A stretch of 64,000 bases of DNA from Caldatribacterium sp051549785 (GCF_051549785.1 NZ_CP189974.1:1364001-1428000), one strand, 5' to 3'. Positions 51,615 to 60,383 are shown, counted from the stretch's first letter. Translations and numbers: made by a program. Notes: generated from the sequence alone by a model not told the origin.

Positions 51615-51922
51615 GCAAGGAATTCCCTCAGAAAGGTGAGTATTGCCTCCCCCTCTAAAGGAGGGATACATTCCCATTTTTCTACCACAAGTCCAAATCG
51701 CGGCGTGAGAGGAATTTGGCGGAGGGGAAGGGGGTCTTCCCCTCCGCATCCGGTAATGTAGGACCATCGTTTCCCCAAAATTTCGGCAAACCATATTCGC
51801 GCACCGTAACGCTCAAGGATTTTCTCGGCGATGGTGCGCAGAGCGTCTAAGAAATTTCTTTTCGCCGCTTCTTCCTGTATTTTCCCCAGCCAGTCCTCAA
51901 ATGCGCAGGTCCCTTTCTCCAC
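51578..51922 (-). CDS. Hypothetical protein downstream of hydG
   Basis: About 114 residues if GTG 51922 is used; an ATG at 51952 would lie deeper inside hydG. I recognise no family. Visible features are a helix EEAAKRNFLDALRTIAEKILERYG, an aromatic strand pair (ARIWFAEILGKRWSYITGCGG) and a final helix. It overlaps hydG by 26 bases and the radical SAM gene by 37, so it is constrained on both sides; a shadow frame is possible, but protein-like composition and the operon position favour a real gene. Confidence 0.5.
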   Translation of the reverse strand: MEKGTCAFEDWLGKIQEEAAKRNFLDALRTIAEKILERYGARIWFAEILGKRWSYITGCGGEDPLPLRQIPLTPRFGLVVEKWECIPPLEGEAILTFLREFLAQTGTSSVKSEG

Positions 51923-53378
51923 GTTCGATTCGCTCCAGGTACTCCCGAACAATGGGTTTCAGAGCCTCATCAAGCTCAGCAAACTTCTGTTCGATGAGCC
52001 TTTCGCCAACGTTCCGGGTTTCTGGAGAGGCGTAGTCGATAAGGTACTCTTTAAAGGTAAGGATGGCGTTTGGCATGCAGAAATGGTGGATTTTACCCTT
52101 TTTGGCAATTCCCATGAAGTATTTCCCGGTTCTCCCACAGCGATAGTCCGCGGTGCAGAAAGACGTGATGTATCCCATCTCGGCGAGTTCTCGCACCACT
52201 TCGTCCAGAGACCTGGGATCGCCAATCTGAAATTGCTGTCGCTTGAGGTCCTGCTCGGTATACCGATCGCTGTAAGCCCCAATGCCAATGCGCGTAGAAG
52301 CGTCGGTCTGTGTACACCCCACGGGGATGACCTCACGGCGGATGTGCGCTGGCTCTCGAGCGGTAATAATCATTCCGGTGTAGGGAACAGAGAGACGGAT
52401 AACGGCTACAAGCCGCTTGAAGTCCCGATCAGAGACCTTGTATTGTGTTTCCTGGACGAAAGGGGTATTGATGGCTGGCTCAAGGCGGGGGAAGGAAATG
52501 GTATGGGGTCCGACTCCTCCGAAATGCCGTTCAAGGTCTATGGTGTGGTAGAGAAGTCCCATAACCTCAAACTTCCAGTCGTAGAGTCCAAAGAGTGCCC
52601 CAATGGCTACATCGTCGATTCCTGCTTCCTGAGCCCGGTGCAGTGCATAAAGACGCCACCGGTAATGAGCCTTGAGGGTTCCCTCAGGGTGGACCTTTCG
52701 ATACGTTTCGTGGTGGTATGTCTCCTGGAAGACCTGGAACGTCCCGATACCAACTTCTTTGAGGACCCGAAGACGAGCAATGTCCATGGGTGCTGCGTTG
52801 ACGTTCACCCTGCGAATTTCCCCATTGCCGACTTTTGTTTCGTAGACGGTTTGGATGGTTCTGGCAATATAGTCAACATCAGAAAGGGGGTGCTCTCCGT
52901 ACACCATGATGAGGCGTTTGTGCCCCATGGAGACTAAGGCTTCTGCTTCCCTTCGGACTTCCTCGATGGTGAGCTGCCGCCGTTTCTGCAGGTGATTGTC
53001 CCTTCGGAATCCACAGTAGAGGCAATTGTTGACGCAGAAATTGCTACAGTACAGTGGGGCGAAGGTGACGATGCGGTCTCCGTAGACCTTCCGTTTTACC
53101 TCACCTGCTGCCTGGAAAATCTCTTCCCACAGCTCCTCATCCTCAACGTTGAGGAGCGTTGCAGTTTCCTCCGGTTCGAGGCGTTCCAGAGCAAGAGATT
53201 TAGCAATGATGTCCCGGACCCTCTGGGGTTCAGGATTCCGGTGCTTTCGGAGGAGTTCTTCAATCTCCTCGTCATTGATGAAGTCGCGCCCGTTGACGAG
53301 ATATCGGTTGATTTCTTCTTCTTTGATGACACCCTGCATCCACTCTCGCACATTGAGTGGAACGTCTCTTGTCAACAT
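51897..53378 (-). CDS. hydG: HydG-like radical SAM tyrosine lyase with altered C-terminal cluster motif
   Basis: 493 residues from ATG 53378 (site GGGAGG). HydG cleaves tyrosine and supplies Fe(CO)2CN for the [FeFe]-hydrogenase H-cluster. The radical SAM motif is C115-C119-C122 (CVNNCLYC), and overall length and N-terminal FINDEEIEELL agree with HydG. The C-terminal auxiliary cluster motif is normally Cx2Cx22C; here it reads C408-T-A-D411-Y-R-C414, with C434. The second Cys has moved three residues. No hydE, hydF or hydrogenase lies in the window. The product may bind a modified auxiliary cluster or do a different job. Confidence 0.85.
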   Translation of the reverse strand: MLTRDVPLNVREWMQGVIKEEEINRYLVNGRDFINDEEIEELLRKHRNPEPQRVRDIIAKSLALERLEPEETATLLNVEDEELWEEIFQAAGEVKRKVYGDRIVTFAPLYCSNFCVNNCLYCGFRRDNHLQKRRQLTIEEVRREAEALVSMGHKRLIMVYGEHPLSDVDYIARTIQTVYETKVGNGEIRRVNVNAAPMDIARLRVLKEVGIGTFQVFQETYHHETYRKVHPEGTLKAHYRWRLYALHRAQEAGIDDVAIGALFGLYDWKFEVMGLLYHTIDLERHFGGVGPHTISFPRLEPAINTPFVQETQYKVSDRDFKRLVAVIRLSVPYTGMIITAREPAHIRREVIPVGCTQTDASTRIGIGAYSDRYTEQDLKRQQFQIGDPRSLDEVVRELAEMGYITSFCTADYRCGRTGKYFMGIAKKGKIHHFCMPNAILTFKEYLIDYASPETRNVGERLIEQKFAELDEALKPIVREYLERIERGERDLRI

Positions 53379-53501
53379 GTTGTCACCTCCCGACGGAAAA
53401 CAAAGACCTGGCCTGCGGGAGGAGTAGACCAGGTTCACCAACCCCCTTGGTTTCAGAAGCGTTCTGCTTCCTCACCGCAGGCAGCTTTTGCTCTTTTGGG
53501 G
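53379..53501 (-). promoter_or_regulatory. Structured 5' leader of hydG, candidate riboswitch
   Basis: On the minus strand, after an extended -10 (TGG TATAAT, complement of 53503-53508), a closing stem CCTGCGG/CCGCAGG (53475-53481 with 53412-53418) encloses two hairpins, GAAGC-AGAAC-GCTTC and ACCAA-GGGGG-TTGGT. Next, CCTCCCG (53416-53422) is fully complementary to CGGGAGG (53386-53392), the ribosome site of hydG. The closing-stem 3' strand and the anti-ribosome-site share three bases, so the two pairings exclude one another. This is the logic of a translational switch. Confidence 0.6.
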
Positions 53502-53517
53502 TATTATACCACGCTCT

Positions 53518-53547
53518 GGCACCGGGGAACACCGGTTCCCCGGTGCC
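53518..53547. repeat. 13-bp perfect hairpin between symporter and hydG promoter
   Basis: GGCACCGGGGAAC and its complement flank ACCG. No U-tract follows in the minus direction. It sits in the -35 zone of the hydG promoter and 5 bases past the symporter stop, so it could end symporter transcription weakly or bind a regulator. Confidence 0.7.
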
Positions 53548-53552
53548 GTCTT

Positions 53553-55148
53553 TCATGAGAGGCCATTGAAGCAGGTTTTGAGGTGGGCTTCGTCTGGGGG
53601 TTTTGTGAAGCGGCTCACCAAGACGGTTACGAGAGCGGCAAGGGGGAGCGCAATCACGATGGGATCCACGACTTTCCAAGGAAGACCCCACAGGGCCCCC
53701 CGTCCGAAAAGGGCCTGGCACAACCCAAGGACCTGGGATTCCTTTTCATGCACGAAGAGGAACCAGAACATGCTTGCGGCAAAGCCTGTAACCATTCCGG
53801 CAATGGCTCCAGCCTTGGTGATACGGCGGGAGTACAAAGCCCCGATGTACATGGGGAGGAGTGTCGAGGCACAAAGACCAAAGAAAATGGAGGTTCCCCG
53901 GGCAATGATTTCTGAACCCGCACCGTAAAAGCGAGGCAGACCCCACCCGAGGAAGGTACTCAGAAGAATCCCGATAGACGTTCCAATGCGGTTGAGGCCA
54001 ACGGTACCTTTCCGCCCCGTAAGCGTTTCGAAGATATCGCGACTCAGGGCTGTACCTATCGTGTGGTACTGACTGCTCATGGTGGACATGGCTGCAGCAA
54101 AAAGCGTAACGAGGAACAGGATACCGAACCAGGGAGGCATAGTTCTTTCAATGAAGAGGGGAATAATAGAATCGACCTGTTTCTGAGCAGCGAGGAAAGA
54201 AATCTGACCAGTAGTGTTGAAGAAATAAACGTTGGTGAGTGCTCCAACAACAAAGGCGACGCCTGTCATGGCGAGGATGAAAATCCCTCCAATAGCTGTG
54301 GCCCGATTGAGTTCTCTGCTGCTGCGCACAGTCATGAAGCGGACAACAAGTTGTGGCTGTGCCAGAACCCCAATGCCCACGCCAAGGACAATTGTGGACA
54401 CGACTGTCCACCAGAGAGGAGAGAGAAAGGCGGGCATGCTGGTGAATCCCCGGTGCCCCATGGCGCCAAAGACCTCTTGGGCTTTTGGGGCAAGAGCAGT
54501 GAGGGCTTCGTGAGCTTGGGTCACGCCTCCAAGGCGATAGTAGGTGAGAAAGAGGAGCGAGAGCATGCCGGCGAACATCACAGTCCCCTGGAAGGCGTCG
54601 GTGTACATGACGCCTTTTAAACCTCCCATGATGACGTAGAGGGCAACAACGGCGGAAAAGAGCAGAAGACCGACTTCATAGTCCACCTTAAGGTTCACGG
54701 TGAGAAATTGTGTAGCTCCCATGAGGACTGCGGAGACGTAGATAGGCATGAAGAGGAAGATCAAAATGCCACTGAAGACCTGGATGAATCTGGACTGAAA
54801 GCGCTTCCCCAGAAGCTCCGGAAAGGTATGTGCGTCGAGGTTATATCCCATGGCGCGGGTCCGGTGACCGAAAAAAACGAAGGCAATGAATATCCCGACG
54901 AAGATGTTCAGGAACGTGAGCCAAAGAAGGCTCAACCCGAAGAGTGCCGCTGTCCCTCCGAAACCCACGATGGCTGAGGTGCTGATGAACGTTGCACCAT
55001 ACGACATGGCCATGATGTAGGGGTGAGCTTCCCGTCCGGCAAGGAGGTAGTCTGTGGTTGTCTTGGTCCTCCGGTAGGCAACGTATCCAAGATACCCTGT
55101 GATAAGGAGATACACAAGCGTTGCAAGCACAAGGGCAAGACGGTACAT
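53553..55148 (-). CDS. Sodium:solute symporter (SSS family)
   Basis: 531 residues, about 13 membrane helices. SSS features: DYLLAGREAHPYIMAMSYGATFISTSAIVGFGG at helix 1, VYVSAVLMG-like helix 3, GGLKGVMYTDAFQGTVM (the SSS signature), and TLFAAAMSTMSSQYHTIGTALSRDIFE near helix 8 with the Na2-site Ser pair. Takes up a small organic solute with Na+. The 55-residue gene just upstream is the small companion found with this subgroup. Confidence 0.93.
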   Translation of the reverse strand: MYRLALVLATLVYLLITGYLGYVAYRRTKTTTDYLLAGREAHPYIMAMSYGATFISTSAIVGFGGTAALFGLSLLWLTFLNIFVGIFIAFVFFGHRTRAMGYNLDAHTFPELLGKRFQSRFIQVFSGILIFLFMPIYVSAVLMGATQFLTVNLKVDYEVGLLLFSAVVALYVIMGGLKGVMYTDAFQGTVMFAGMLSLLFLTYYRLGGVTQAHEALTALAPKAQEVFGAMGHRGFTSMPAFLSPLWWTVVSTIVLGVGIGVLAQPQLVVRFMTVRSSRELNRATAIGGIFILAMTGVAFVVGALTNVYFFNTTGQISFLAAQKQVDSIIPLFIERTMPPWFGILFLVTLFAAAMSTMSSQYHTIGTALSRDIFETLTGRKGTVGLNRIGTSIGILLSTFLGWGLPRFYGAGSEIIARGTSIFFGLCASTLLPMYIGALYSRRITKAGAIAGMVTGFAASMFWFLFVHEKESQVLGLCQALFGRGALWGLPWKVVDPIVIALPLAALVTVLVSRFTKPPDEAHLKTCFNGLS

Positions 55149-55164
55149 ACTTTCTTCCCCCTCC

Positions 55165-55332
55165 TTACTCTTCCAGCGCCTCTTCTTCTTTCTCCCAATG
55201 GAGGATCTTTTCTGGCTTCACACCCTCTCCACCCCGGTTCCAGTTGACCAAGCCGTATACCACACAGAGCAGGGTACTCCCGATACAGAGAAGATAAGCA
55301 AGGGTAATCCAGAAGTCGTGCAGTCCCAGCAT
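55165..55332 (-). CDS. Symporter small accessory protein
   Basis: 55 residues, translated directly from the bases. Start ATG at 55332 after GGGGGGAGAAT: LGLHDFWITLAYLLCIGSTL then LCVVYGLVNWN, one or two membrane helices, then a charged tail rich in Glu. This matches the short companion proteins encoded ahead of SSS symporters of this subgroup. It ends 16 bases before the symporter start and so shares its message. The role is presumed to be stabilising the symporter. Confidence 0.85.
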   Translation of the reverse strand: MLGLHDFWITLAYLLCIGSTLLCVVYGLVNWNRGGEGVKPEKILHWEKEEEALEE

Positions 55333-55362
55333 ATTCTCCCCCCTTTTGAAGAAGTTGTCACA

Positions 55363-55390
55363 ATTGTAGCAAGAAGATTGCTGCTTGCAA
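55363..55390 (-). promoter_or_regulatory. Promoter of the symporter operon
   Basis: On the minus strand TTGCAA (55385-55390), 16 bases, TACAAT (complement of 55363-55368). It is interleaved with the divergent promoter of the BMP operon. Confidence 0.6.
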
Positions 55391-55407
55391 ATCCCTGATA
55401 GTATAAT
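55378..55407 (+). promoter_or_regulatory. Promoter of the BMP-type ABC operon
   Basis: TTGCTG (55378-55383), 18 bases, TATAAT (55402-55407). The -35 regions of the two divergent promoters overlap, so one bound protein could affect both operons. Confidence 0.55.
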
Positions 55408-55442
55408 TACGAGTTGTTGAGTGCCTCAGGAGGAAAAAAACG

Positions 55443-56996
55443 ATGTCTTGTGAATGTCAGGAGATTGTGGTGTTCCGAGACGTAACCAAGGTTTTTCCGC
55501 CCGGTATCCTTGCCAACGATCGGGTGAGCTTTGGGGTTGAACGGGGGACGGTTCACGTTCTCCTTGGGGAGAATGGAGCGGGAAAGACCACGCTCATGAA
55601 CGTCCTCTACGGGATTCACCAGCCCGATGGAGGGAGCATTATCCTTCGGGGGAAAGAGGTTCGTATACCTTCACCCCGGGTGGCCATAGAACTGGGTATC
55701 GGAATGGTTCACCAGCACTTTCGCCTCATTCCCAACCACACCGTCTGGGAAAACGTTGTGCTTGGATTTCCTCGGGTTCCTCACCTTTTCCCTGCTTTGC
55801 GGGCACGACAAATGATTCGGGATCTCTCGAGGGAATACGGTCTTGATGTGGATCCGGATGCTCGGGTTTGGCAACTCTCTGCTGGAGAACAGCAGCGGGT
55901 GGAAATTCTGAAGGCCCTCCTTCGAAAGGCTGAAATTCTCATCCTCGATGAACCCACCTCTGTGCTCACTCCCAAGGATGCGGAGAAGCTTTTCCTTGTC
56001 TTGAAGAGGATGAAGGAGGAAGGGAAGACCAGTCTTTTTGTCACTCATAAATTCAGCGAAGTGGGAGAGATCGGCGATCGCGTTACCGTTCTCCGAAAGG
56101 GGAGGGTGGTGGGGACGGTTCCGCGGGGCGAAGCCGATTTCGAAACCCTCGCTGCCATGATGGTGGGGGAGAAGATGACGTTTTCCCTGCCCAAAAAGCC
56201 GCTTTCTCCCGGTCGCCCTCTTCTTCGAGTTGAGGACCTCTGGGTGCTGGATGACCGGGGATTCCCTGGAGTGCGGGGGGTGTCTTTCGAGATTCGAGAG
56301 GGAGAGATCGTGGGCATAGCCGGAGTGGTGGGAAATGGCCAGCGAGAGCTGACTGAGGCCCTTGCCGGTCTTCGTCCTCCCTTGCGAGGGCGCATTTTCC
56401 TTGGTGAGGTAGACATTACGGCGTGGCTCCCCCAGAGAGTTCGTGAGGCGGGTCTGGCGTGTGTTCCCGAGGATCGCCGAATGGCACTTGTTGGGGATCT
56501 GACCCTTGCCGAAAACCTTTTCCTCCGGGATTACCGGAAAGCACCTTTCCGCCGCGGAATCCTCGTGGACTGGAAAAAAGTGCGTGAACATGCGGAGGAG
56601 ATGATTGCCACCTACCGGATTGTGCCACCGGTTCCTCAGCTTCCGGTACGTCTTCTCTCCGGGGGCAACCGTCAGAGGGTGGCCCTTGCACAGGTTCTGA
56701 CCTCTCGTCCTCGTGTTCTTGTGGTTTCCAATCCCACCGCTGGTCTCGACATCCTGGCTACTGATTTCATCCACCGACTCTTTCTCTCCTTACAGGAGGA
56801 GGGTGTTGGCATTCTCCTTGTTTCTGGTGACCTCGACGAAATCCTCGCCCTTTCCGATAGGGTGCTTGTCCTGTACAGGGGGACTATCCTCGGCGAGAGG
56901 AAGCGTCCTCAGAGTGGGTGGAGCGAGGAGGATCGCAGGGATATTGGAATGATGATGGGAGGGGTTCCGGGTGAACGCCTCGTGATGGTTCGATGA
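55443..56996 (+). CDS. Nucleoside-type ABC transporter, double ATP-binding protein (YufO-like)
   Basis: 517 residues with two ABC domains. The first is intact (GENGAGKTT, LSAGEQQRVEILKAL, ILILDEPTSVL, VTHK). The second has a degenerate Walker A (GVVGNGQREL) and signature LSGGNRQRV with SNPTAGLD in place of the Walker B DEPT, as usual for this RbsA/YufO type. Powers the importer made by the two permeases downstream. The next gene overlaps its stop (ATGA). Confidence 0.94.
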   Translation: MSCECQEIVVFRDVTKVFPPGILANDRVSFGVERGTVHVLLGENGAGKTTLMNVLYGIHQPDGGSIILRGKEVRIPSPRVAIELGIGMVHQHFRLIPNHTVWENVVLGFPRVPHLFPALRARQMIRDLSREYGLDVDPDARVWQLSAGEQQRVEILKALLRKAEILILDEPTSVLTPKDAEKLFLVLKRMKEEGKTSLFVTHKFSEVGEIGDRVTVLRKGRVVGTVPRGEADFETLAAMMVGEKMTFSLPKKPLSPGRPLLRVEDLWVLDDRGFPGVRGVSFEIREGEIVGIAGVVGNGQRELTEALAGLRPPLRGRIFLGEVDITAWLPQRVREAGLACVPEDRRMALVGDLTLAENLFLRDYRKAPFRRGILVDWKKVREHAEEMIATYRIVPPVPQLPVRLLSGGNRQRVALAQVLTSRPRVLVVSNPTAGLDILATDFIHRLFLSLQEEGVGILLVSGDLDEILALSDRVLVLYRGTILGERKRPQSGWSEEDRRDIGMMMGGVPGERLVMVR

Positions 56997-58105
56997 GGCT
57001 AAGACTCCAGGTAACGAGACGACTTGAACCTCCAGCCTCCATGGTGTTCTTTGTCTCTGCACTCTCGCTTCTTCTGGCTTTCCTGGTCAGTGGCCTGCTT
57101 TTTGTTTTTCTTGGAATCTCTCCCCTTGAGGCGTACAGGGTTTTCTGGCAGGGAGCCTTTGGTAGTCTCTATGCTCTTTCTGAAACGGTGAAGCGGATGA
57201 TTCCTCTGGCCATTATCGGGGCAGGTCTTGCGGTATCCTTTCAGGCTTCGGTATGGAATATCGGTGCCGAAGGGCAGATGCTCATCGGAGCCATTGTGGG
57301 AACATGGGTGGCCCTCTTTTCGCCCTTTCCCCCTTCCCTGCTTTTGCCCGCGATGTTTGTCCTCGGGTTTTTGGGAGGAGCACTATGGGGGGCCTTCGCC
57401 GCGTGGTGTCGAAATAGGCTGGCGATCAATGAAATCATCACCACACTGATGCTCAACTACGTTGCTGCGAATCTCGTGCTTTACCTCATTCTCGGTCCCT
57501 GGAAAGGGAAAACGGTTCGGGGATTTGCTTATACAGATCCCTTTCCTCAAGAAGCTTGGCTTGCCACCATCGGCACTACCCGGGTGCCTCTGGTGACCTT
57601 CCTTTTTGCCCTCCTCGCGGCTCTTTTCTGTTACTTCCTTTTGGTAAAGACCACCTTTGGTTTCGAGCTCCGGGTTGTTGGAAGAGGAGAAAAAGCGGCC
57701 CATCTTGCAGGAGTTCCTGCAAAGCGTGTTGTGGCTCTGGTGCTCTTTCTCTCAGGAGGGCTGGCCGGTATTGCAGGGGTGGGTGAGGTCAGCGGCATTC
57801 ACCATATGCTTCGTCATCCTGCACACATTTCCCTGGGATATGGGTTCACGGCCATTATCGTTGCCTGGATCGCCCGGGCAAACCCCCTTGGCGTTCTCGC
57901 AAGCGCTTTTCTTTTTGGGGCTCTCATGTCCGGACAGGATGCATTGAAAGTTGCTTTTGGCATTCCCTTCCAGGTGATGTACATTCTCAACGGGCTGGTA
58001 CTCTTTTTCCTCATCGCTTCAGAGCAACTTCTGTACTACCGGGTTACATTGCGCGTTGCACCATGGGGTGAGAAAGAGGATGAGTACGATAGGGTTTTGG
58101 ATTAG
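56993..58105 (+). CDS. ABC transporter permease (BMP/nucleoside family, YufP-like)
   Basis: 370 residues, about nine helices of BPD_transp_2. Typical text: SVWNIGAEGQMLIGAIVGTWVAL, NEIITTLMLNYVA, and GLAGIAGVGEVSGIHHML. First permease of a nucleoside or deoxynucleoside importer. Its last 26 bases overlap the second permease gene. Confidence 0.94.
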   Translation: MRLRLQVTRRLEPPASMVFFVSALSLLLAFLVSGLLFVFLGISPLEAYRVFWQGAFGSLYALSETVKRMIPLAIIGAGLAVSFQASVWNIGAEGQMLIGAIVGTWVALFSPFPPSLLLPAMFVLGFLGGALWGAFAAWCRNRLAINEIITTLMLNYVAANLVLYLILGPWKGKTVRGFAYTDPFPQEAWLATIGTTRVPLVTFLFALLAALFCYFLLVKTTFGFELRVVGRGEKAAHLAGVPAKRVVALVLFLSGGLAGIAGVGEVSGIHHMLRHPAHISLGYGFTAIIVAWIARANPLGVLASAFLFGALMSGQDALKVAFGIPFQVMYILNGLVLFFLIASEQLLYYRVTLRVAPWGEKEDEYDRVLD

Positions 58106-58997
58106 TGGCGTCGTTGGAAGGACCCTGGCCTACAGTGTCCCATTGCTTCTTTCGACTTTAGGGGAAATTTACGCCGAACGATCTGGAGTTCTGAACCTCG
58201 GTGTCGAGGGCCTGATGTCTCTTGGAGCGTTTTCGGCTTTTGCCGTGGCGTTTTTTTCGGGGAATCCGTGGCTGGGAGTGGTTGTTTCCGGGATTGTTGC
58301 TGGATGTGCGTCGCTTGTTCACGCCTTTTGTAGTGTCACGCTCCGGACGAATCAGGTGGTTTCGGGACTGGCCCTGGGAATGCTGGGTATGGGCATTTCG
58401 GGGGTCTTGGGGAGGAATTTTGAGGGAAAGGTCCTTGCCACGACGCTTCCGGTGTTTCGTTTACCCTTCCTCTCCGCTCTTCCAGGTTTTGAGAAGCACA
58501 ATGTCTTTGTGTACGCGAGTTTGGGGCTAGCTGTCATTCTCTGGTTTGTCCTTTTCCACACGCGCTGGGGCATCGTCATCCGATCGGTAGGCGAAAACCC
58601 TGCAGCCTGTGATGCCATGGGGATCAACGTTACCCTTGTCCGTTACGCCTGCGTGTTCTTCGGAGGAGTTCTTGCCGGTCTTTCGGGAGCATATCTCTCT
58701 TTGGGGTATCGTCCTTCGTGGTCTTATGGGATGACTGCAGGAATTGGATGGCTGGCCATTGCACTCACTATTTTTGCCTTCTGGAATCCTCTCTGGGGGA
58801 TGGTGGGAGCATACCTTTTTGGGATTCTCTACCACTTTTCTTTTCGTTTCCAGGTCCAGGTTTCCCCGGAACTCTTGAACACCCTCCCATATCTTTTCCC
58901 CCTTGTGGCTTTGGGTTTTGTCTCTCGTTTAGCGGCTCGCAGGAAAGTGGGACCACCCGCTTCCTTGGGGGTACCTTATCAGAGAGGGAGCAGTTAG
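58080..58997 (+). CDS. ABC transporter permease (BMP/nucleoside family, YufQ-like)
   Basis: 305 residues from ATG 58080, which follows GAAAGAGG inside the upstream gene. Family landmarks: LLLSTLGEIYAERSGVLNLGVEGLMSLGAFSAFAV, TLRTNQVVSGLALGMLGMGISG, VRYACVFFGGVLAGLSGAYLSLGY and GIGWLAIALTIFAFWNPLWGM. Partner of the YufP-like permease. Confidence 0.94.
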   Translation: MSTIGFWISGVVGRTLAYSVPLLLSTLGEIYAERSGVLNLGVEGLMSLGAFSAFAVAFFSGNPWLGVVVSGIVAGCASLVHAFCSVTLRTNQVVSGLALGMLGMGISGVLGRNFEGKVLATTLPVFRLPFLSALPGFEKHNVFVYASLGLAVILWFVLFHTRWGIVIRSVGENPAACDAMGINVTLVRYACVFFGGVLAGLSGAYLSLGYRPSWSYGMTAGIGWLAIALTIFAFWNPLWGMVGAYLFGILYHFSFRFQVQVSPELLNTLPYLFPLVALGFVSRLAARRKVGPPASLGVPYQRGSS

Positions 58998-59026
58998 TAT
59001 AATTTCGGTGTGGAGGTGGTGGAACG

Positions 59027-60199
59027 GTGAAGCGGTTCACGGCGGTGGTTTTGTTGGTGTTCCTCCTGTGTTTTGGGTTTATGGCTTTGGGGAACACACA
59101 GGAAGCAAAGATTAAGGCTGGGTTCATCTACGTTGGGCCCATCGGAGACTTTGGCTGGAGCTATGCCCATGACCAGGCACGACGCATTGTCGACGATGCC
59201 TACCCCTGGCTTGAAACCGTGTACGTCGAAGCAGTACCGGAGGGAGAGGTCGAAGGAGTTATCGACCGCCTGATTAACCAGGAAGGTGTTGATGTTGTTG
59301 TTACCACAAGCTTTGGTTTCATGGATGGAACGCTCAGAGCGGCTCAGCGGTATCCTGACAAAATTTTCTTCCACTGCTCTGGTTTCAAAAGAGCACCCAA
59401 TATGGCCACGTACATGGCGGACTTTCACCAGGTGTACTATCTCAACGGAGTCATTGCGGGAGCATTGACGAAAACTGGGAAGCTCGGATACGTTGGGGCC
59501 TTTCCTATTCCGGAACTCAAGCGTCACATCAATGCCTTTACTCTGGGTGCTCGGAGAGTGAACCCCGGTGCTCAGGTGCTCGTTCGATGGCTCCAGACTT
59601 CCTGGTATGACCCTGCAGGAGCCAAAGAGGCGGCAGAGTCGCTCATTGCTGAAGGAGTAGACGTGCTGGCTTTCACGGAGGACTCTCCAACAGTTGTTCA
59701 GGTTGCTGCAGAACACGGGCTTCCGAGTTTCGGGCATTACTCTCCCATGTACAAGTTCGCTCCGAATTTTGTGGCATCGGGTCAGCTTGTGCACTGGGAA
59801 GCCATCTATTTCGACTTTTTCGCCAAAGTCTATGCTGGCCTATACACCTCCAAAAATCTCGAGAATGTTGACTACTGGTGGCTCCTCCGCGAGGGGGCCG
59901 TTGAACTCGGAGCAGACTTCGGCATGCCCATCAACCCTGTTTTTGAGGACCAGTTGAAATCTACAATTGTGAACGATCCAGTGTATGGTGAAACCAGCGT
60001 ATACGACCTCGTTTTTGCTCTCCTTAAGGCTATGGCTGATCCTGAGTATGCCTTCAGTCCCTTCACCGGCCCCATTCGCGATCGCAAGGGAAATCTCAGG
60101 GTTCCTGAAGGGGTTCGCCTCACCATGGACGAGCTTATCACGATGGAGTGGGCTGCAGAGGGTGTTGTCGGTGCCTGGCCCGGGGAACCGGAGGAATAA
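59027..60199 (+). CDS. BMP-family ABC substrate-binding protein
   Basis: 390 residues, GTG start after GGAGGTGGTGG. Signal peptide KRFTAVVLLVFLLCFGFMALG, then the basic-membrane-protein fold: KIKAGFIYVGPIGDFGWSYAHDQARR, DVVVTTSFGFMDGTLRAAQRYPDKIFFHCSGFKR, and YYLNGVIAGALTKTGKLGYVGAFPIPELKRHINAF. Binds purine nucleosides in characterised homologs. It is last in the operon; most BMP operons put it first. Confidence 0.93.
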   Translation: MKRFTAVVLLVFLLCFGFMALGNTQEAKIKAGFIYVGPIGDFGWSYAHDQARRIVDDAYPWLETVYVEAVPEGEVEGVIDRLINQEGVDVVVTTSFGFMDGTLRAAQRYPDKIFFHCSGFKRAPNMATYMADFHQVYYLNGVIAGALTKTGKLGYVGAFPIPELKRHINAFTLGARRVNPGAQVLVRWLQTSWYDPAGAKEAAESLIAEGVDVLAFTEDSPTVVQVAAEHGLPSFGHYSPMYKFAPNFVASGQLVHWEAIYFDFFAKVYAGLYTSKNLENVDYWWLLREGAVELGADFGMPINPVFEDQLKSTIVNDPVYGETSVYDLVFALLKAMADPEYAFSPFTGPIRDRKGNLRVPEGVRLTMDELITMEWAAEGVVGAWPGEPEE

Positions 60200-60207
60200 G
60201 AGTATCT

Positions 60208-60244
60208 CCCGCATCCCTGTGTCTTCAGGGATGCGGGTTTTTTT
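60208..60244 (+). terminator. Terminator of the BMP operon
   Basis: CCCGCATCCCTG pairs with CAGGGATGCGGG around TGTCTT, followed by TTTTTTT. Confidence 0.92.
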
Positions 60245-60305
60245 CTTGGAAACGGGCTCTGCCTGAACCATTGACAAAGGGACGGAAGCGGAGGAGCGTA
60301 GGGTA

Positions 60306-60363
60306 CTCGGGACCTGGAGGCCCGAGAAAGTGGTGGAGTGCAAAGAGCAACACAGGACTCCAC
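60306..60363. repeat. Two adjacent stable hairpins between terminator and tRNA-Arg
   Basis: CTCGGG/CCCGAG (60306-60311 with 60321-60326) and GTGGAGT/ACTCCAC (60333-60339 with 60357-60363). They lie on the 3' side of the tRNA-Arg gene. No open frame or promoter is convincing here. Confidence 0.5.
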
Positions 60364-60383
60364 TACGGAAGATCCCACACTCC

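Noticed and set aside
53379..53501. TPP, SAM-I or glycine riboswitch before hydG
   Set aside because: Their conserved cores (CTGAGA...ACCTGATC; the SAM-I kink-turn core; GGAGAG modules) are absent.
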